In this document: one piece after another, positions 24,178-31,803 of the stretch
Layout of the letters: the number at the start of each line of letters is the position of its first letter
Numbering within the stretch: the first letter of the stretch is position 1
Origin: Palsa-504 sp050011155
GTDB taxonomy: Bacteria; Actinomycetota; Actinomycetes; Streptosporangiales; Streptosporangiaceae
Assembly (NCBI GenBank): GCA_050011155.1
Contig: JBEKJP010000001.1
Span: 1-64,000 of the forward strand
Direction: 5' to 3'
DNA: 64,000 nucleotides
Notes under the pieces: model-generated
What the model saw: only the letters and a program-made list of their open reading frames with translations
Database searches by the model: none
Told to the model about the DNA's origin: nothing
Made by a program: the position numbers and the translations under genes

Positions 24178-24861
24178 TCAGTCCGGGACGGCGCGTAGCC
24201 AGCTGCGGTCCTCGGTGAGGTAGCGGTCCAGGCGCAGCCCCGACTCCGCCAGCCCCGCGCTAAGCGCGGCGTCATCCAGGCGCCTGGCCGTGAACGAGTG
24301 CGTCCACACCCGGTCGCCGTCCACGTACTCCATCGTGGCCGAGACCAGGTCGGGGCCCGGGTGGGACACGTCACGCACCCGGATAATGATCCCGTCCTTA
24401 ACGCTCTCGGCCTCGGCCGCGGACGCGAACCAGCCGGGCGCCTGCTGCTGGATGACCACGCTGCCGTCGTCGGCGACGTGGCGCAAGCAGGTGGCCAGCA
24501 ACGCGCGCCTGACCGCGGAGTCGTCGGCGTTGATCAGGTGGGAGGCCAGCAGGACCACATCGAAGCGGCGGCCGAGCGCGAGCTCCTCGATCCGGGCGTG
24601 CACGGTCTCGGCACCGCGCACGTGAGCCAGCATCTCCGGCGACTCGTCGACGGCGGTGACCGGGTGGCCGAGCGCGACCAGCGGATGGGTGACCCGCCCC
24701 GCGCCGCAGCCCAGCTCGAGGATGGACGCCCCGGCCGGGATCGCTTCGTGGACGATCTCCGGCTCGCCCATGGCGGCCATCCGCGCGTAGAAGTCAACGG
24801 CACACCCGTCCGGCGTGATCACGCCGGGGCCGGTTCCCGACGGGTCCTGGCTATCGGTCAT
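24178..24861 (-). CDS. Class I SAM-dependent methyltransferase
   Basis: A 227-residue methyltransferase with glycine loop SILELGCGAGRVTHPLVALG, acidic residue in VTAVDESPEML, and FDVVLLASHLIN (motif post-I to II). The C-terminal half contains VRDVSHPGPDLVSATMEY, which shapes the substrate pocket. The ATG at 24861 has GGGG 5 nt upstream; an ATG at 24870 is an alternative. The substrate is unknown. It stands alone, convergent with the DUF5302 gene. Confidence 0.83.
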   Translation of the reverse strand: MTDSQDPSGTGPGVITPDGCAVDFYARMAAMGEPEIVHEAIPAGASILELGCGAGRVTHPLVALGHPVTAVDESPEMLAHVRGAETVHARIEELALGRRFDVVLLASHLINADDSAVRRALLATCLRHVADDGSVVIQQQAPGWFASAAEAESVKDGIIIRVRDVSHPGPDLVSATMEYVDGDRVWTHSFTARRLDDAALSAGLAESGLRLDRYLTEDRSWLRAVPD

Positions 24862-24949
24862 GATCCCCATTGTCCGGCCGGCCGGTGTCAGGCCGACCGG
24901 GAGGGAGGGCCGGCGGGGAGGGAAGGCCGCCGGAAAGACGCCTCGAGGT

Positions 24950-25555
24950 TCAGACGGTAGCGGACCGCATGGACGCGGCCCAGAGCTGCGTCGGCCGGCT
25001 GTCCGGCCCGCTCGGCGAGCGCTTGGCCTGCGAATCAGCCCGCGGGTCCGCGGGCTCGGGGACCCACTGCGGACGGGCGGTCGCCGGGAGGTGGAACCAG
25101 ACCGTGGTGCCGGCCGGGTCCCTGAAGTAGCCCCACTGGGCGGCCAGATGCTGGACCAGGAACAGGCCGTGCCCGTCGGCGGCGTAGAGATCGCCCTTCA
25201 CGACGGGGGCGCCTGCGGAGCCATCGTCGATGACCTCGACGATCACGCCGTGCGGCACCCGGATGACCACGATGGTGACGGTGCCGTCATCAACGCCGGA
25301 CCTGGTGTGCTGGACCGCGTTGGTGACGATTTCCGACGTCAGTAAGGTGGCCGCGTCGGCGTCGGCGCCGATCTGGTGCGAGCTGAGTGTCCGCGCGACG
25401 AACGCCCTGGCCGAGGCGACCTGCTCCGGGCGTCCGGGTATGGTCAGCGAGCCGAGGACGGTGGCGCGTGTCCCGCCGGCGGTCCCGCGAGGCCTTTGCG
25501 GCCCGCGCCGCGGGCCGGGCCGCGCTCGTCGGGAATTGCCTTCGGGCATTTCCAT
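24950..25555 (-). CDS. RsbW/AbaA-like anti-sigma ATPase (HATPase_c_2)
   Basis: A 201-residue GHKL ATPase of the anti-sigma/serine-kinase type. The N-box is LLTSEIVTNAVQHTRSG, the G1 box VEVIDDGSAGAP and the G2 box GHGLFLVQHLAAQWGY, with WFHLPA at the end of the fold. It has a 35-residue Arg/Pro-rich N-terminus and a 40-residue C-terminal tail. The ATG at 25555 is preferred because GGAGGG lies 6 nt upstream; the in-frame TTG at 25570 overlaps that site. It is divergent from the WhiJ-like gene at 26042. HATPase, WhiJ-like HTH and DUF397 genes often cluster in streptomycetes (abaA-type loci). Confidence 0.87.
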   Translation of the reverse strand: MEMPEGNSRRARPGPRRGPQRPRGTAGGTRATVLGSLTIPGRPEQVASARAFVARTLSSHQIGADADAATLLTSEIVTNAVQHTRSGVDDGTVTIVVIRVPHGVIVEVIDDGSAGAPVVKGDLYAADGHGLFLVQHLAAQWGYFRDPAGTTVWFHLPATARPQWVPEPADPRADSQAKRSPSGPDSRPTQLWAASMRSATV

Positions 25556-26041
25556 GTTGAGTCCCTCCAAATTGTGATCTCACCTGCTGGCGGCCCGGTG
25601 GTGTGAAGTTTCTTTCACTTCAAATGTCACATCCGTGACACTGCTACCGGGATTCCCTGGTCGCTCTTAATCACTCAATTAACATCAGCCCCAGCGCTGG
25701 TCGGCTTGCTGTTGACATACGGGAAGCTGCGCGGAATTGCCTCGCCGTTCACCTTCGCACTATGTCCCAATTTGCCCCTTCGGGTGGGGATGGGGCTCGT
25801 CGGTACCAGAATCGATGATGATGCTGCCAACCCATACGGCGCAAGTGCGTGAGGGAAATTTACCGATTGAAATCCCGGATGGGATTTCATCCCGAGCCTC
25901 AGTGCGGTATCGTCTTGCTTGTCAGCGACCATGCGAAGTGATCCGGTTACAGTCTGATACTCAGATTGGGTCGAGTCCGGTTTCCCTTCGCGAAATCCCT
26001 GACCGCTAAGCCCTCATGCCTCACGAGGAGGTGATTTTCTC
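25556..26041. other. Divergent intergenic region of the AbaA-like/WhiJ-like pair
   Basis: This 486-bp region is AT-richer than the rest of the window and has several small palindromes: GAAGT/ACTTC (25605-25621 area), TGTCAC-ATCC-GTGACA (about 25626-25641), CCAGCGCTGG (25691-25700) and GAAATCCC-GGAT-GGGATTTC (25869-25888). A TTGACA at 25712-25717 has no good -10. No gene is supported. Confidence 0.6.
25869..25888. promoter_or_regulatory. 8-bp perfect inverted repeat upstream of the WhiJ-like gene
   Basis: GAAATCCC and GGGATTTC flank a 4-nt GGAT centre, about 155 bp before the GTG start of the HTH gene. It is a candidate operator for the WhiJ-like protein. Confidence 0.4.
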
Positions 26042-26896
26042 GTGCCTCTTGGCCCTACCGTCCGCCGCCGCCGTCTCGGCGCCGAGCTCCGGCGTCTGCG
26101 CGAGGGACACTCGCTCAAGCTCGAGGAAGTGGCCGAGAATCTCGGCTTGGCGCCGTCTACGCTGTCCCGTATCGAGACGGGCAAGGCTCCGACCAAGTCG
26201 GCCTACCTGACCGCCATGCTCGAGATGTACAAGGTCGACGATCCGGGCGCGCGCAAGGTACTCATCGACATGGCCCGCGAGGGGCACCGCAAGGGCTGGT
26301 GGTCGATCTACGACGACGTCCTGCCCTCGGGTTTCGACATCTACGTGGGTCTCGAGGCCGAAGCCTCCGGCCTGCGCAGCTATGAGTCGGACGTCATCCA
26401 CGGATTGCTGCAGACCACCGACTACGCCCTGACGGTGCTGCGCGAACTGCGGCCCAAGGACAGTGACGAGCAGATCCGCCGGGTGGTCGACCTGCGCATG
26501 CAGCGGCAACGGCTCCTCGACCAGGACCCGCCGCTCGAGGCCTGGATCATCCTCGACGAGGGCGCGATCAGGCGGAACATAGGCGGCGCCGTGATCATGC
26601 GGAGCCAGCTCGAGCACCTGATACAGGCCAGCCGGTGGCCCAACGTGACCGTGCAGATCCTGGCCTTCGAGTCTGGCGCACACGCCGGGCTGACCGGTCC
26701 GTTCTCCATTCTCGAGTTCCCGGAGCGGACCGATTCTGACGTCGCTCATACCGAGGCCCTGGGCGGCATGATCTACCTGGAAAAAGACCGTGAGGTGCGG
26801 GGTTGCGCCGAGGCTTTCGACCGGCTGCGGGCGGCGGCGCTTTCTCCGGTCGCCTCGGTCGAGCTGATCGAGCGAGTCCTGCACGACCTGCGCTAA
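26042..26896 (+). CDS. WhiJ-like XRE-type regulator with DUF5753 domain
   Basis: A 284-residue regulator. The N-terminal HTH (RRLGAELRRLREGHSLKLEE and VAENLGLAPSTLSRIETGKA) covers about residues 8-62. The remainder is a DUF5753 domain: GWWSIYDDVLPSGFDIYVGLE, SYESDVIHGLLQTTDYA and RQRLLDQDPPLEAWIILDE, ending GGMIYLEKDREVRG. In Streptomyces these proteins act with DUF397 partners to control development or secondary metabolism; ligand binding by DUF5753 is suspected but unproven. The GTG at 26042 has GAGGAGGTG upstream. The DUF397 gene follows after 48 bp. Confidence 0.92.
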   Translation: MPLGPTVRRRRLGAELRRLREGHSLKLEEVAENLGLAPSTLSRIETGKAPTKSAYLTAMLEMYKVDDPGARKVLIDMAREGHRKGWWSIYDDVLPSGFDIYVGLEAEASGLRSYESDVIHGLLQTTDYALTVLRELRPKDSDEQIRRVVDLRMQRQRLLDQDPPLEAWIILDEGAIRRNIGGAVIMRSQLEHLIQASRWPNVTVQILAFESGAHAGLTGPFSILEFPERTDSDVAHTEALGGMIYLEKDREVRGCAEAFDRLRAAALSPVASVELIERVLHDLR

Positions 26897-26944
26897 TTAC
26901 GACTTTCCTAGAAACCGCACACAACCCAATGGAAGGAGAGGCGG

Positions 26945-27154
26945 ATGGAAACCGACCTCACCAGTCTGCGCTGGTTCAAGAGTAGCGCAAGCAGCGCTGC
27001 TGGCTGCGTGGAAATTGCCCACCTCCCCGAGGGGGGAGTCGCGGTCCGTGATTCAAAGGACCGCAGCCAGACTCCCCACGTCTTCAACCGGCACGAATGG
27101 GAATGTTTCCTGATCGGTGCGAAGAACGGGGAATTCGACCTCCCGGTGACCTGA
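26945..27154 (+). CDS. DUF397 (BldB-type) small protein
   Basis: A 69-residue protein of the DUF397 family. The signature is LRWFKSSASSAAGCVEIAHL, then GGVAVRDSKDR and HEWECFLIGAKNGEFD. These small proteins pair with WhiJ-like HTH regulators and may act as antagonists. The ATG follows an AAGGAGAGGCGG site. It is the partner of the gene just upstream and convergent with a second such pair. Confidence 0.92.
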   Translation: METDLTSLRWFKSSASSAAGCVEIAHLPEGGVAVRDSKDRSQTPHVFNRHEWECFLIGAKNGEFDLPVT

Positions 27155-27186
27155 GCCTTTTCGTCTCCTGAGCGCTAGCGAGACGT

Positions 27187-27224
27187 GACGGGCGGGGCAC
27201 TACCCCATTCCGGCCCCGCCCGTC
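27187..27224. terminator. Bidirectional terminator-like hairpin
   Basis: GACGGGCGGGGC (27187-27198) and GCCCCGCCCGTC (27213-27224) are perfect 12-bp arms with a 14-nt loop, placed between two convergent DUF397 genes. A second, shorter inverted repeat (CGTCTC at 27162, GAGACG at 27180) lies just before it. Confidence 0.75.
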
Positions 27225-27335
27225 CTCACCGCGGCAGCCTACGCGCACAGGCAGACGAACTGGGGGAGGATGCGGAGGGCGGTGGTCCAGCCGGGCCATC
27301 GTCCTCCGCGCGTCTTTCGTCCCGCACGGAAGTGC

Positions 27336-27560
27336 CTAGTCGAAGTCGCCGTCTGCGGCCCCGCCGACGAAGGCGTCCCATTCGGCGGCGGTGAACACCA
27401 GGGTCGGCCCGGTGGCGTGACGGGAATTACGGACCGCGACCTGGCCGTCCGCCAGCCGCGCGACTTCCACGCAGTTGCCGCCCTGCGGGCCGCTCCGGCG
27501 GCTCTTGCGCCACGTCACGTCGGGCAGTTCGGCGGCGGGCATTCCGTTACGGACGCTCAT
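27336..27560 (-). CDS. DUF397 (BldB-type) small protein, second copy
   Basis: A 74-residue protein with WRKSRRSGPQGGNCVEVARL, then GQVAVRNSRHATGPTLVF and AAEWDAFVGGAADGDFD, the complete DUF397 pattern. It lies 3 bp downstream of its WhiJ-like partner. It differs substantially from the copy at 26945, so the two pairs are paralogues of some age and not a recent duplication. Confidence 0.92.
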   Translation of the reverse strand: MSVRNGMPAAELPDVTWRKSRRSGPQGGNCVEVARLADGQVAVRNSRHATGPTLVFTAAEWDAFVGGAADGDFD

Positions 27561-27563
27561 CGG

Positions 27564-28415
27564 CTACTCCTCTAGCTCGTTGATAATCGTGGTGAGGATT
27601 CCCGGTGTCTCGCTCGGATTGGCGCTGATGATGCTCAGCCGCTCCATGGCCAGCAGGTAGCGGTCCACGTCGAATCTCTTGTCGAAGTAGAGCGCGCTGG
27701 TGAGATGTTCCAGGTAGGCGACGTCCGGCAGGTCCGGCTCGTTGAACCGCAGGATCGTGAACCCGCTCGGCGCCGCGTGCCCGCCCATGCCGAACGGGAC
27801 GATCTGCAGCGTGAGGTTCTGCCTGCTGCTCAGGCTGATCAGGTAGCGGAGTTGCTCGCGCAGGATCTCCTTGCCCCCGATCGGCCGGCGCAGCGCGGTT
27901 TCCTCGACGATGGCCCACAGCTTGAGCCGCCCCTCGGTGAACCGCCGCTGCCGCTCCTTGCGCAAGATGACGTGCCGCTCCGTCTCGTTGAGCGGGATGT
28001 CGCCCACGGCGAGCACCGCGGCGGCGTACTGCTGGGTCTGCAGCAGGCCCGGGATGAACTGCGGCTCGTAGATCCGGATCGACGTGGCCGCCTCTTCCAT
28101 CCCCACGTAGGCCTGGAACCAGTCGGGCAGGATGTCGTTGTACCGGTGCCACCAGCCGGGCCGGTTGGCCTGCTCGGCCAGGCTCAGCAGTTGTTCCCGC
28201 TCGACCGCTCCGACACCGTAGTAGGTGAGCAGGTCCAGTACGTCGATCTCGCGGATGGCGTTGCGGCCGAGCTCGATGCGGCTGATCTTCGACTCGGACC
28301 CGCGGATCGCCCGGGCGGCTTCCTGCGCGGTGATGCCACGGCTGTCCCGCAGCCGTCGCAACTGCGTGCCGAGCAGGATGCGCAGCACCGTCGGCCCTTC
28401 CGTCGGCTCAGGCAT
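27564..28415 (-). CDS. WhiJ-like XRE-type regulator with DUF5753 domain, second copy
   Basis: A 283-residue regulator. The HTH is LRRLRDSRGITAQEAARAIR then GSESKISRIELGRNAI (about residues 14-66). DUF5753 contains GWWHRYNDILPDWFQAYVG, YEPQFIPGLLQTQQYA, RKERQRRFTEGRLKLWAI and PFGMGGHAAPSGFTILRF. This copy faces the first WhiJ/DUF397 pair tail-to-tail. The ATG at 28415 has only a weak upstream site. Each regulator probably controls its own upstream region and interacts with its adjacent DUF397 protein. Confidence 0.92.
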   Translation of the reverse strand: MPEPTEGPTVLRILLGTQLRRLRDSRGITAQEAARAIRGSESKISRIELGRNAIREIDVLDLLTYYGVGAVEREQLLSLAEQANRPGWWHRYNDILPDWFQAYVGMEEAATSIRIYEPQFIPGLLQTQQYAAAVLAVGDIPLNETERHVILRKERQRRFTEGRLKLWAIVEETALRRPIGGKEILREQLRYLISLSSRQNLTLQIVPFGMGGHAAPSGFTILRFNEPDLPDVAYLEHLTSALYFDKRFDVDRYLLAMERLSIISANPSETPGILTTIINELEE

Positions 28416-28572
28416 GAGGTCTCCCGGATTTCCCTACCGTCGCGGAATTGTTTCTTGCAATTGCGTGGAATGCTAGCTGATACCGTATCGTCACCCGCCG
28501 TCTGTCAGCGCCATGATATCTCATATGGGATTGCACGCCACCCCCAATATTGGCCGCCATCCCTTCGGGTTA

Positions 28573-28604
28573 AGGACACTACTGTCTGCGGCCAGTAGTG
28601 TCCT
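28573..28604. promoter_or_regulatory. 12-bp perfect inverted repeat
   Basis: AGGACACTACTG (28573-28584) and CAGTAGTGTCCT (28593-28604) flank an 8-nt centre. It lies about 160 bp upstream of the WhiJ-like start (minus) and 345 bp upstream of the reductase. It could be an operator of the regulator or a terminator-like hairpin; a short A run (CAAAAAAGG) follows at 28611. Confidence 0.55.
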
Positions 28605-28936
28605 GCCGGACAAAAAAGGATCCTCAAAGTCGCCTTCCCCGGCTCGAGGCCAGGCTTGGCCGCTATCCGACGGGCCGCGCCGGGTCGGCCCGCGGACCTC
28701 GGGCCCTGATCCGCCAGGGCGGCCGCCAGGCGTGCGGAAACCGGGCGCGAATCGCCGGTATTTCCCGCGAGAATTGCAGGGGATAAGTGTCTTAAGTACG
28801 GTGCCATATTTATGGCTCGGCCTGCATTCACGGAAATCGGCTGAATGGGAAGAGCGGCTGTCCAGGGGCGGACGGAGGGGAGGAACTGAAATCCCCGTCC
28901 CCAGGAGGCCGTCCCGGGGGTCCGGAAGGCCACCTC

Positions 28937-28942
28937 TAGGAT
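28937..28942 (+). promoter_or_regulatory. -10 box (TAGGAT) of the aldo-keto reductase gene
   Basis: TAGGAT ends 6 nt before the ATG at 28949, as expected for a leaderless transcript. GGAG in the same 6 nt could also act as a ribosome site if transcription begins further upstream. Confidence 0.45.
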
Positions 28943-28948
28943 GGAGAC

Positions 28949-29905
28949 ATGCGCTACAGGCCCCTGGGACAGTCGGGACTGCTGGTATCGGTCGTCGGGC
29001 TCGGCTGCAATAACTTCGGCAGCCGCCTGGACACCGACGCGACGCGGGCGGTGGTGGACGCGGCCATCGACACCGGGATCACCCTGTTCGACACGTCGGA
29101 CACATATGGCGGGGGCGGCGGCTCGGAGCGCGCCCTGGGTGAAATCCTCGGCTCGCGGCGCGACGAGATCGTGCTAGCCACGAAGTTCGGCCATCAGAAG
29201 GCGGACATGGGATACGGCCCGGCGGCTGGTGCCAAGGGCGGACGTGCCTACATCAGGCGTGCGGTGACCGAATCGCTCCGCCGCCTGCGTACCGACTACA
29301 TCGACCTGTACCAGCTGCACACCCCCGACCCGGTGACCCCGGTCGAGGAGACCATCGCCGCGCTGCACGAGCTGGTGACCGAGGGCAAGGTCAGGTACAT
29401 CGGCCACTCGAACCTGTCCGGCTGGCAGCTGGCCGACGCGGCGCACCTCGCGGCGCGCAACGGCCACACCCCGTTCATCTCGGCGCAGAACCACTGGTCG
29501 CTGCTCGAGCGCGCCGCCGAAGCGGAAGTCGTGCCCGCGGCCAGGCATTTCGGCCTGGGCGTGCTGCCGTACTTCCCGCTCGCCAACGGCCTGCTGACCG
29601 GCAAGGTCCGGCAGGGGCAGGCGATACCGGCCGGCACCCGGCTGGCCGGCCGCGAGGGCTACGTGACCGACGAGAAGCTGGCCACGGTGGAAGCGCTGAT
29701 CGCCTGGTCGCAGGAGCATGGCGTCACGCTGCTCGAGACCGCGATCGGCGCCCTGGCCGCCCACCCGGGCTGCTCTTCGGTGATTGCCGGGGCGACCAGC
29801 GCCGAGCAGGTCAAGGCCAACGCGGCCGCGGCCGAGTGGGCGCCGGATGAGGCCGAGCTGGCCGAGATCGACGCTATCGCCCCGCCGCCCGCGCTGCCCG
29901 CTTAG
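28949..29905 (+). CDS. Aldo/keto reductase
   Basis: A 318-residue NADPH-dependent carbonyl reductase of the (beta/alpha)8 AKR family. The catalytic tetrad is visible as Asp and Tyr in LFDTSDTYGGGGGSERALGE, Lys in LATKFGHQ and His in LYQLHTPDPVTP. The cofactor-binding C-terminal part contains IGALAAHPGCSSVIAGATSAEQV. The N-terminus MRYRPLGQSGLLVSVVGLG is typical. The substrate is unknown. The stop codon sits in an 18-bp tandem repeat shared with the following intergenic region. Confidence 0.93.
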   Translation: MRYRPLGQSGLLVSVVGLGCNNFGSRLDTDATRAVVDAAIDTGITLFDTSDTYGGGGGSERALGEILGSRRDEIVLATKFGHQKADMGYGPAAGAKGGRAYIRRAVTESLRRLRTDYIDLYQLHTPDPVTPVEETIAALHELVTEGKVRYIGHSNLSGWQLADAAHLAARNGHTPFISAQNHWSLLERAAEAEVVPAARHFGLGVLPYFPLANGLLTGKVRQGQAIPAGTRLAGREGYVTDEKLATVEALIAWSQEHGVTLLETAIGALAAHPGCSSVIAGATSAEQVKANAAAAEWAPDEAELAEIDAIAPPPALPA

Positions 29906-29936
29906 GCCGCGCCGCCCGCTTAGGCCGCGCCGCCCG
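29896..29936 (+). repeat. 18-bp tandem repeat spanning the reductase stop codon
   Basis: GCCCGCTTAGGCCGCGCC occurs at 29896-29913 and 29914-29931, with a partial third copy. The TAG stop is in the first copy and is duplicated in the second. Confidence 0.85.
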
Positions 29937-29949
29937 GACCGGCCGCGGG

Positions 29950-31323
29950 TCAGTCAGCCGGGCCGAACGTGCGCAGGACCAGGCCGGTACGCGGCTTGGG
30001 GCCGAACGAGGTGGACTTTCGCGGCACCCGCTCGCCGCAAGCCGCGATGCCGATGACCGCCTCGAAGGAGGCCGGGTTGGAGATCACCGCGGTCCCTCCG
30101 GCGGCCGGCCTGGCCGACCCGGCCCCGGCGCCTTCCCGCTCGGCCACGTCGATGGCGCTCACGTCACCCGAGACCGCCCGGACCGCGTCGGCCGCGTCGT
30201 GGTCGATCAGCACGTCGCGCTCGCTGTCGGTGCGGCCCCAGAGCCGGCCGAGCAGCAGATGCTGCATCACCGACGCGTCCAGGCGCTGCCAGGACGCCGA
30301 CATCCCGGGCGGCATCGCGGCCGCGAGCTGTACCGGGTCCGGGTGGCTGAGCAGCCGGAACACCGGACCGCCGGCCAGCAAGAAGGCCGTTCCCTCCCGC
30401 CCGGCGGCGGCCAGCCGCCACAGTGCGCCGTCCAGGCCGAGGCCGGCCGGGAGGTCCTGTACGGTGAACGCGCCCTTGGCCAGTTCGGCGGCCAGGTCCG
30501 GGGCCAGGCCGGGCAGGACCCGGTGGATGGCGCCCAGCCGGGGCGGGTAAGCGGCCGAGTCGACCAGGAACGCGAGACCGTAGTCCCAGGGCCCGTCGCC
30601 CAGGCCTCCTTCCCGCATCTCCGCCTGCAGGTCCAGGTAGGCGGCGTAACGATGGTGGCCGTCCGCGATCAGCGCCCGCCGGCCGGCCAGGTCGGCGGCG
30701 ATCGTGGCCTGCTCGGCCGGGTCGCCGAGCCGCCACAGCCGGTGGGTGGTGCCGTCCTCCGTCGTGATCGACACCAGCGGCGCCCGCTCGGCCGCCACCC
30801 GGTCCATGACCTCGGTCGCTGTTTCGGCCGTCGCGCTGGCCTGATCGCCGTTGTAGATGAGGAAGATCGGCTCCAGGTTGGCCTGCGTGGCCGCCATCAG
30901 CTCCCGCCTTCCGGCGACCAGGCCCGGCATGACGCCCTCGTGCGGGAGGATGGCCGCCACCTCGGGCGGCCCGAGGCGGACCAGGCCGACGATGCCGCGC
31001 TGCCGCCAGGAGTCTTCCGCCCCGTTCTGCTCGTAGATATACAGCGCGGCCATGCGGTCCCTGATGAGCACGCCCGCCGACAGCCACTCCCGCAGCCGGG
31101 CCGCCGCGGCCTGGCTCGCGCCCGCGCCCTGGCCTGGCAGGATGAGGCGGACGACGTTGTACGGGTCCGACGCCCGCAGCCGGTCGAGAACGCCGCCGTT
31201 TATCACGTCGTACGGTGGTGATGTGACATTTGCGATACCGCTGACCCGGTCACGGGCATAACGGATACCGCGGAAGGGCGCCAGTACGAGACCGGAACCA
31301 GAGTCGGACGGAAGGGTCTGCAC
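29950..31323 (-). CDS. DUF1015 family protein
   Basis: A 457-residue protein of the widespread DUF1015 family. The signature region is LAPFRGIRYARDRV, VTSPPYDVI, DPYNVVRLILPG and the later motif LIADGHHRYAAYLDLQAEM, with its His-His-Arg-Tyr cluster. Function is not established; several bacterial annotations link it to serine or phosphoserine kinase-like activity, which I cannot confirm here. The GTG start at 31323 lies only 3 bp from the divergent TPR start. The C-terminal 100 residues contain an unusual Gly/Ala insert (EREGAGAGSARPAAGGT). Confidence 0.85.
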   Translation of the reverse strand: MQTLPSDSGSGLVLAPFRGIRYARDRVSGIANVTSPPYDVINGGVLDRLRASDPYNVVRLILPGQGAGASQAAAARLREWLSAGVLIRDRMAALYIYEQNGAEDSWRQRGIVGLVRLGPPEVAAILPHEGVMPGLVAGRRELMAATQANLEPIFLIYNGDQASATAETATEVMDRVAAERAPLVSITTEDGTTHRLWRLGDPAEQATIAADLAGRRALIADGHHRYAAYLDLQAEMREGGLGDGPWDYGLAFLVDSAAYPPRLGAIHRVLPGLAPDLAAELAKGAFTVQDLPAGLGLDGALWRLAAAGREGTAFLLAGGPVFRLLSHPDPVQLAAAMPPGMSASWQRLDASVMQHLLLGRLWGRTDSERDVLIDHDAADAVRAVSGDVSAIDVAEREGAGAGSARPAAGGTAVISNPASFEAVIGIAACGERVPRKSTSFGPKPRTGLVLRTFGPAD

Positions 31324-31326
31324 ACC

Positions 31327-31803
31327 ATGTCAAAAGGATCGAGTGCGAGTTCCGATTCCCATCCGGAAGAAAACCGCCCTGGCCAGGCCCTTCCCGGCGG
31401 ATCTGTGGATGACGTGCTCGCGCTGTACCAGCGTGGTATGGACCTGCTCGGCCGGGGCAGCCCGGCCGCCGCGGCCCAGGTCCTGCAGCGCGCCTCGACG
31501 GCCGAGCCGGAAGCTCGCAGCGTCCGGGAAGCCCTGGCCCGGGCCCAGTTCGACGCGGGCCGCTACGCTGAGGCGGCCGACAATTTCCGGATGATCGTGG
31601 AGGCGAGTCCGTCGGACGATTACGCGAACTTCGGTCTTGGCCTCGCCCTGGCCCGCACCGGGAACCACGCCGCGGCGGCCGAGTACCTCGCGCTCGCCGC
31701 CGCCATGCGGCCCGACGCCGCGCACTACACCGAAGCCCTGCGCTCGGTGCGGGCCACGCTGCGGGCCAGGAAGTCCGAGGGGTCACGGGGCGGTTCCGAG
31801 TGA
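31327..31803 (+). CDS. Tetratricopeptide repeat protein
   Basis: A 158-residue cytosolic protein. After a 35-residue polar N-terminus come about three TPR-like helical pairs: VLALYQRGMDLLGRGSPAAA, VREALARAQFDAGRYAEAAD and FGLGLALARTGNHAAAAEYL. It is likely a protein-interaction module. Its 3' end overlaps the following HAD gene by 4 bp (GTGA), so the two are co-translated; this TPR-HAD pairing suggests a scaffold for the phosphatase. The start lies 3 bp from the divergent DUF1015 start; an internal GTG near 31404 is an alternative. Confidence 0.82.
   Translation: MSKGSSASSDSHPEENRPGQALPGGSVDDVLALYQRGMDLLGRGSPAAAAQVLQRASTAEPEARSVREALARAQFDAGRYAEAADNFRMIVEASPSDDYANFGLGLALARTGNHAAAAEYLALAAAMRPDAAHYTEALRSVRATLRARKSEGSRGGSE

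Larger units (their letters stand above)
28416..28948. other. Intergenic region upstream of the WhiJ-like and aldo-keto reductase genes
   Basis: These 533 bases between divergent genes contain no credible gene; the two open frames present have atypical composition. The main feature is the perfect palindrome at 28573-28604. The right end carries the TAGGAT box of the reductase gene. Confidence 0.6.

Noticed and set aside
25712..25740. TTGACA promoter in the AbaA-like/WhiJ-like gap
   Set aside because: No acceptable -10 box is found 16-18 bp downstream.
28600..28700. Possible tRNA remnant (GGCTCGAGGCC near a TTCGA-like loop)
   Set aside because: No acceptor or anticodon stem can be drawn, and no tRNA gene was found elsewhere in the window.
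28505..28933. 142-residue minus-strand frame upstream of the aldo-keto reductase
   Set aside because: The composition is unlike a real protein, it has no ribosome site, and it crosses the palindrome at 28573-28604.
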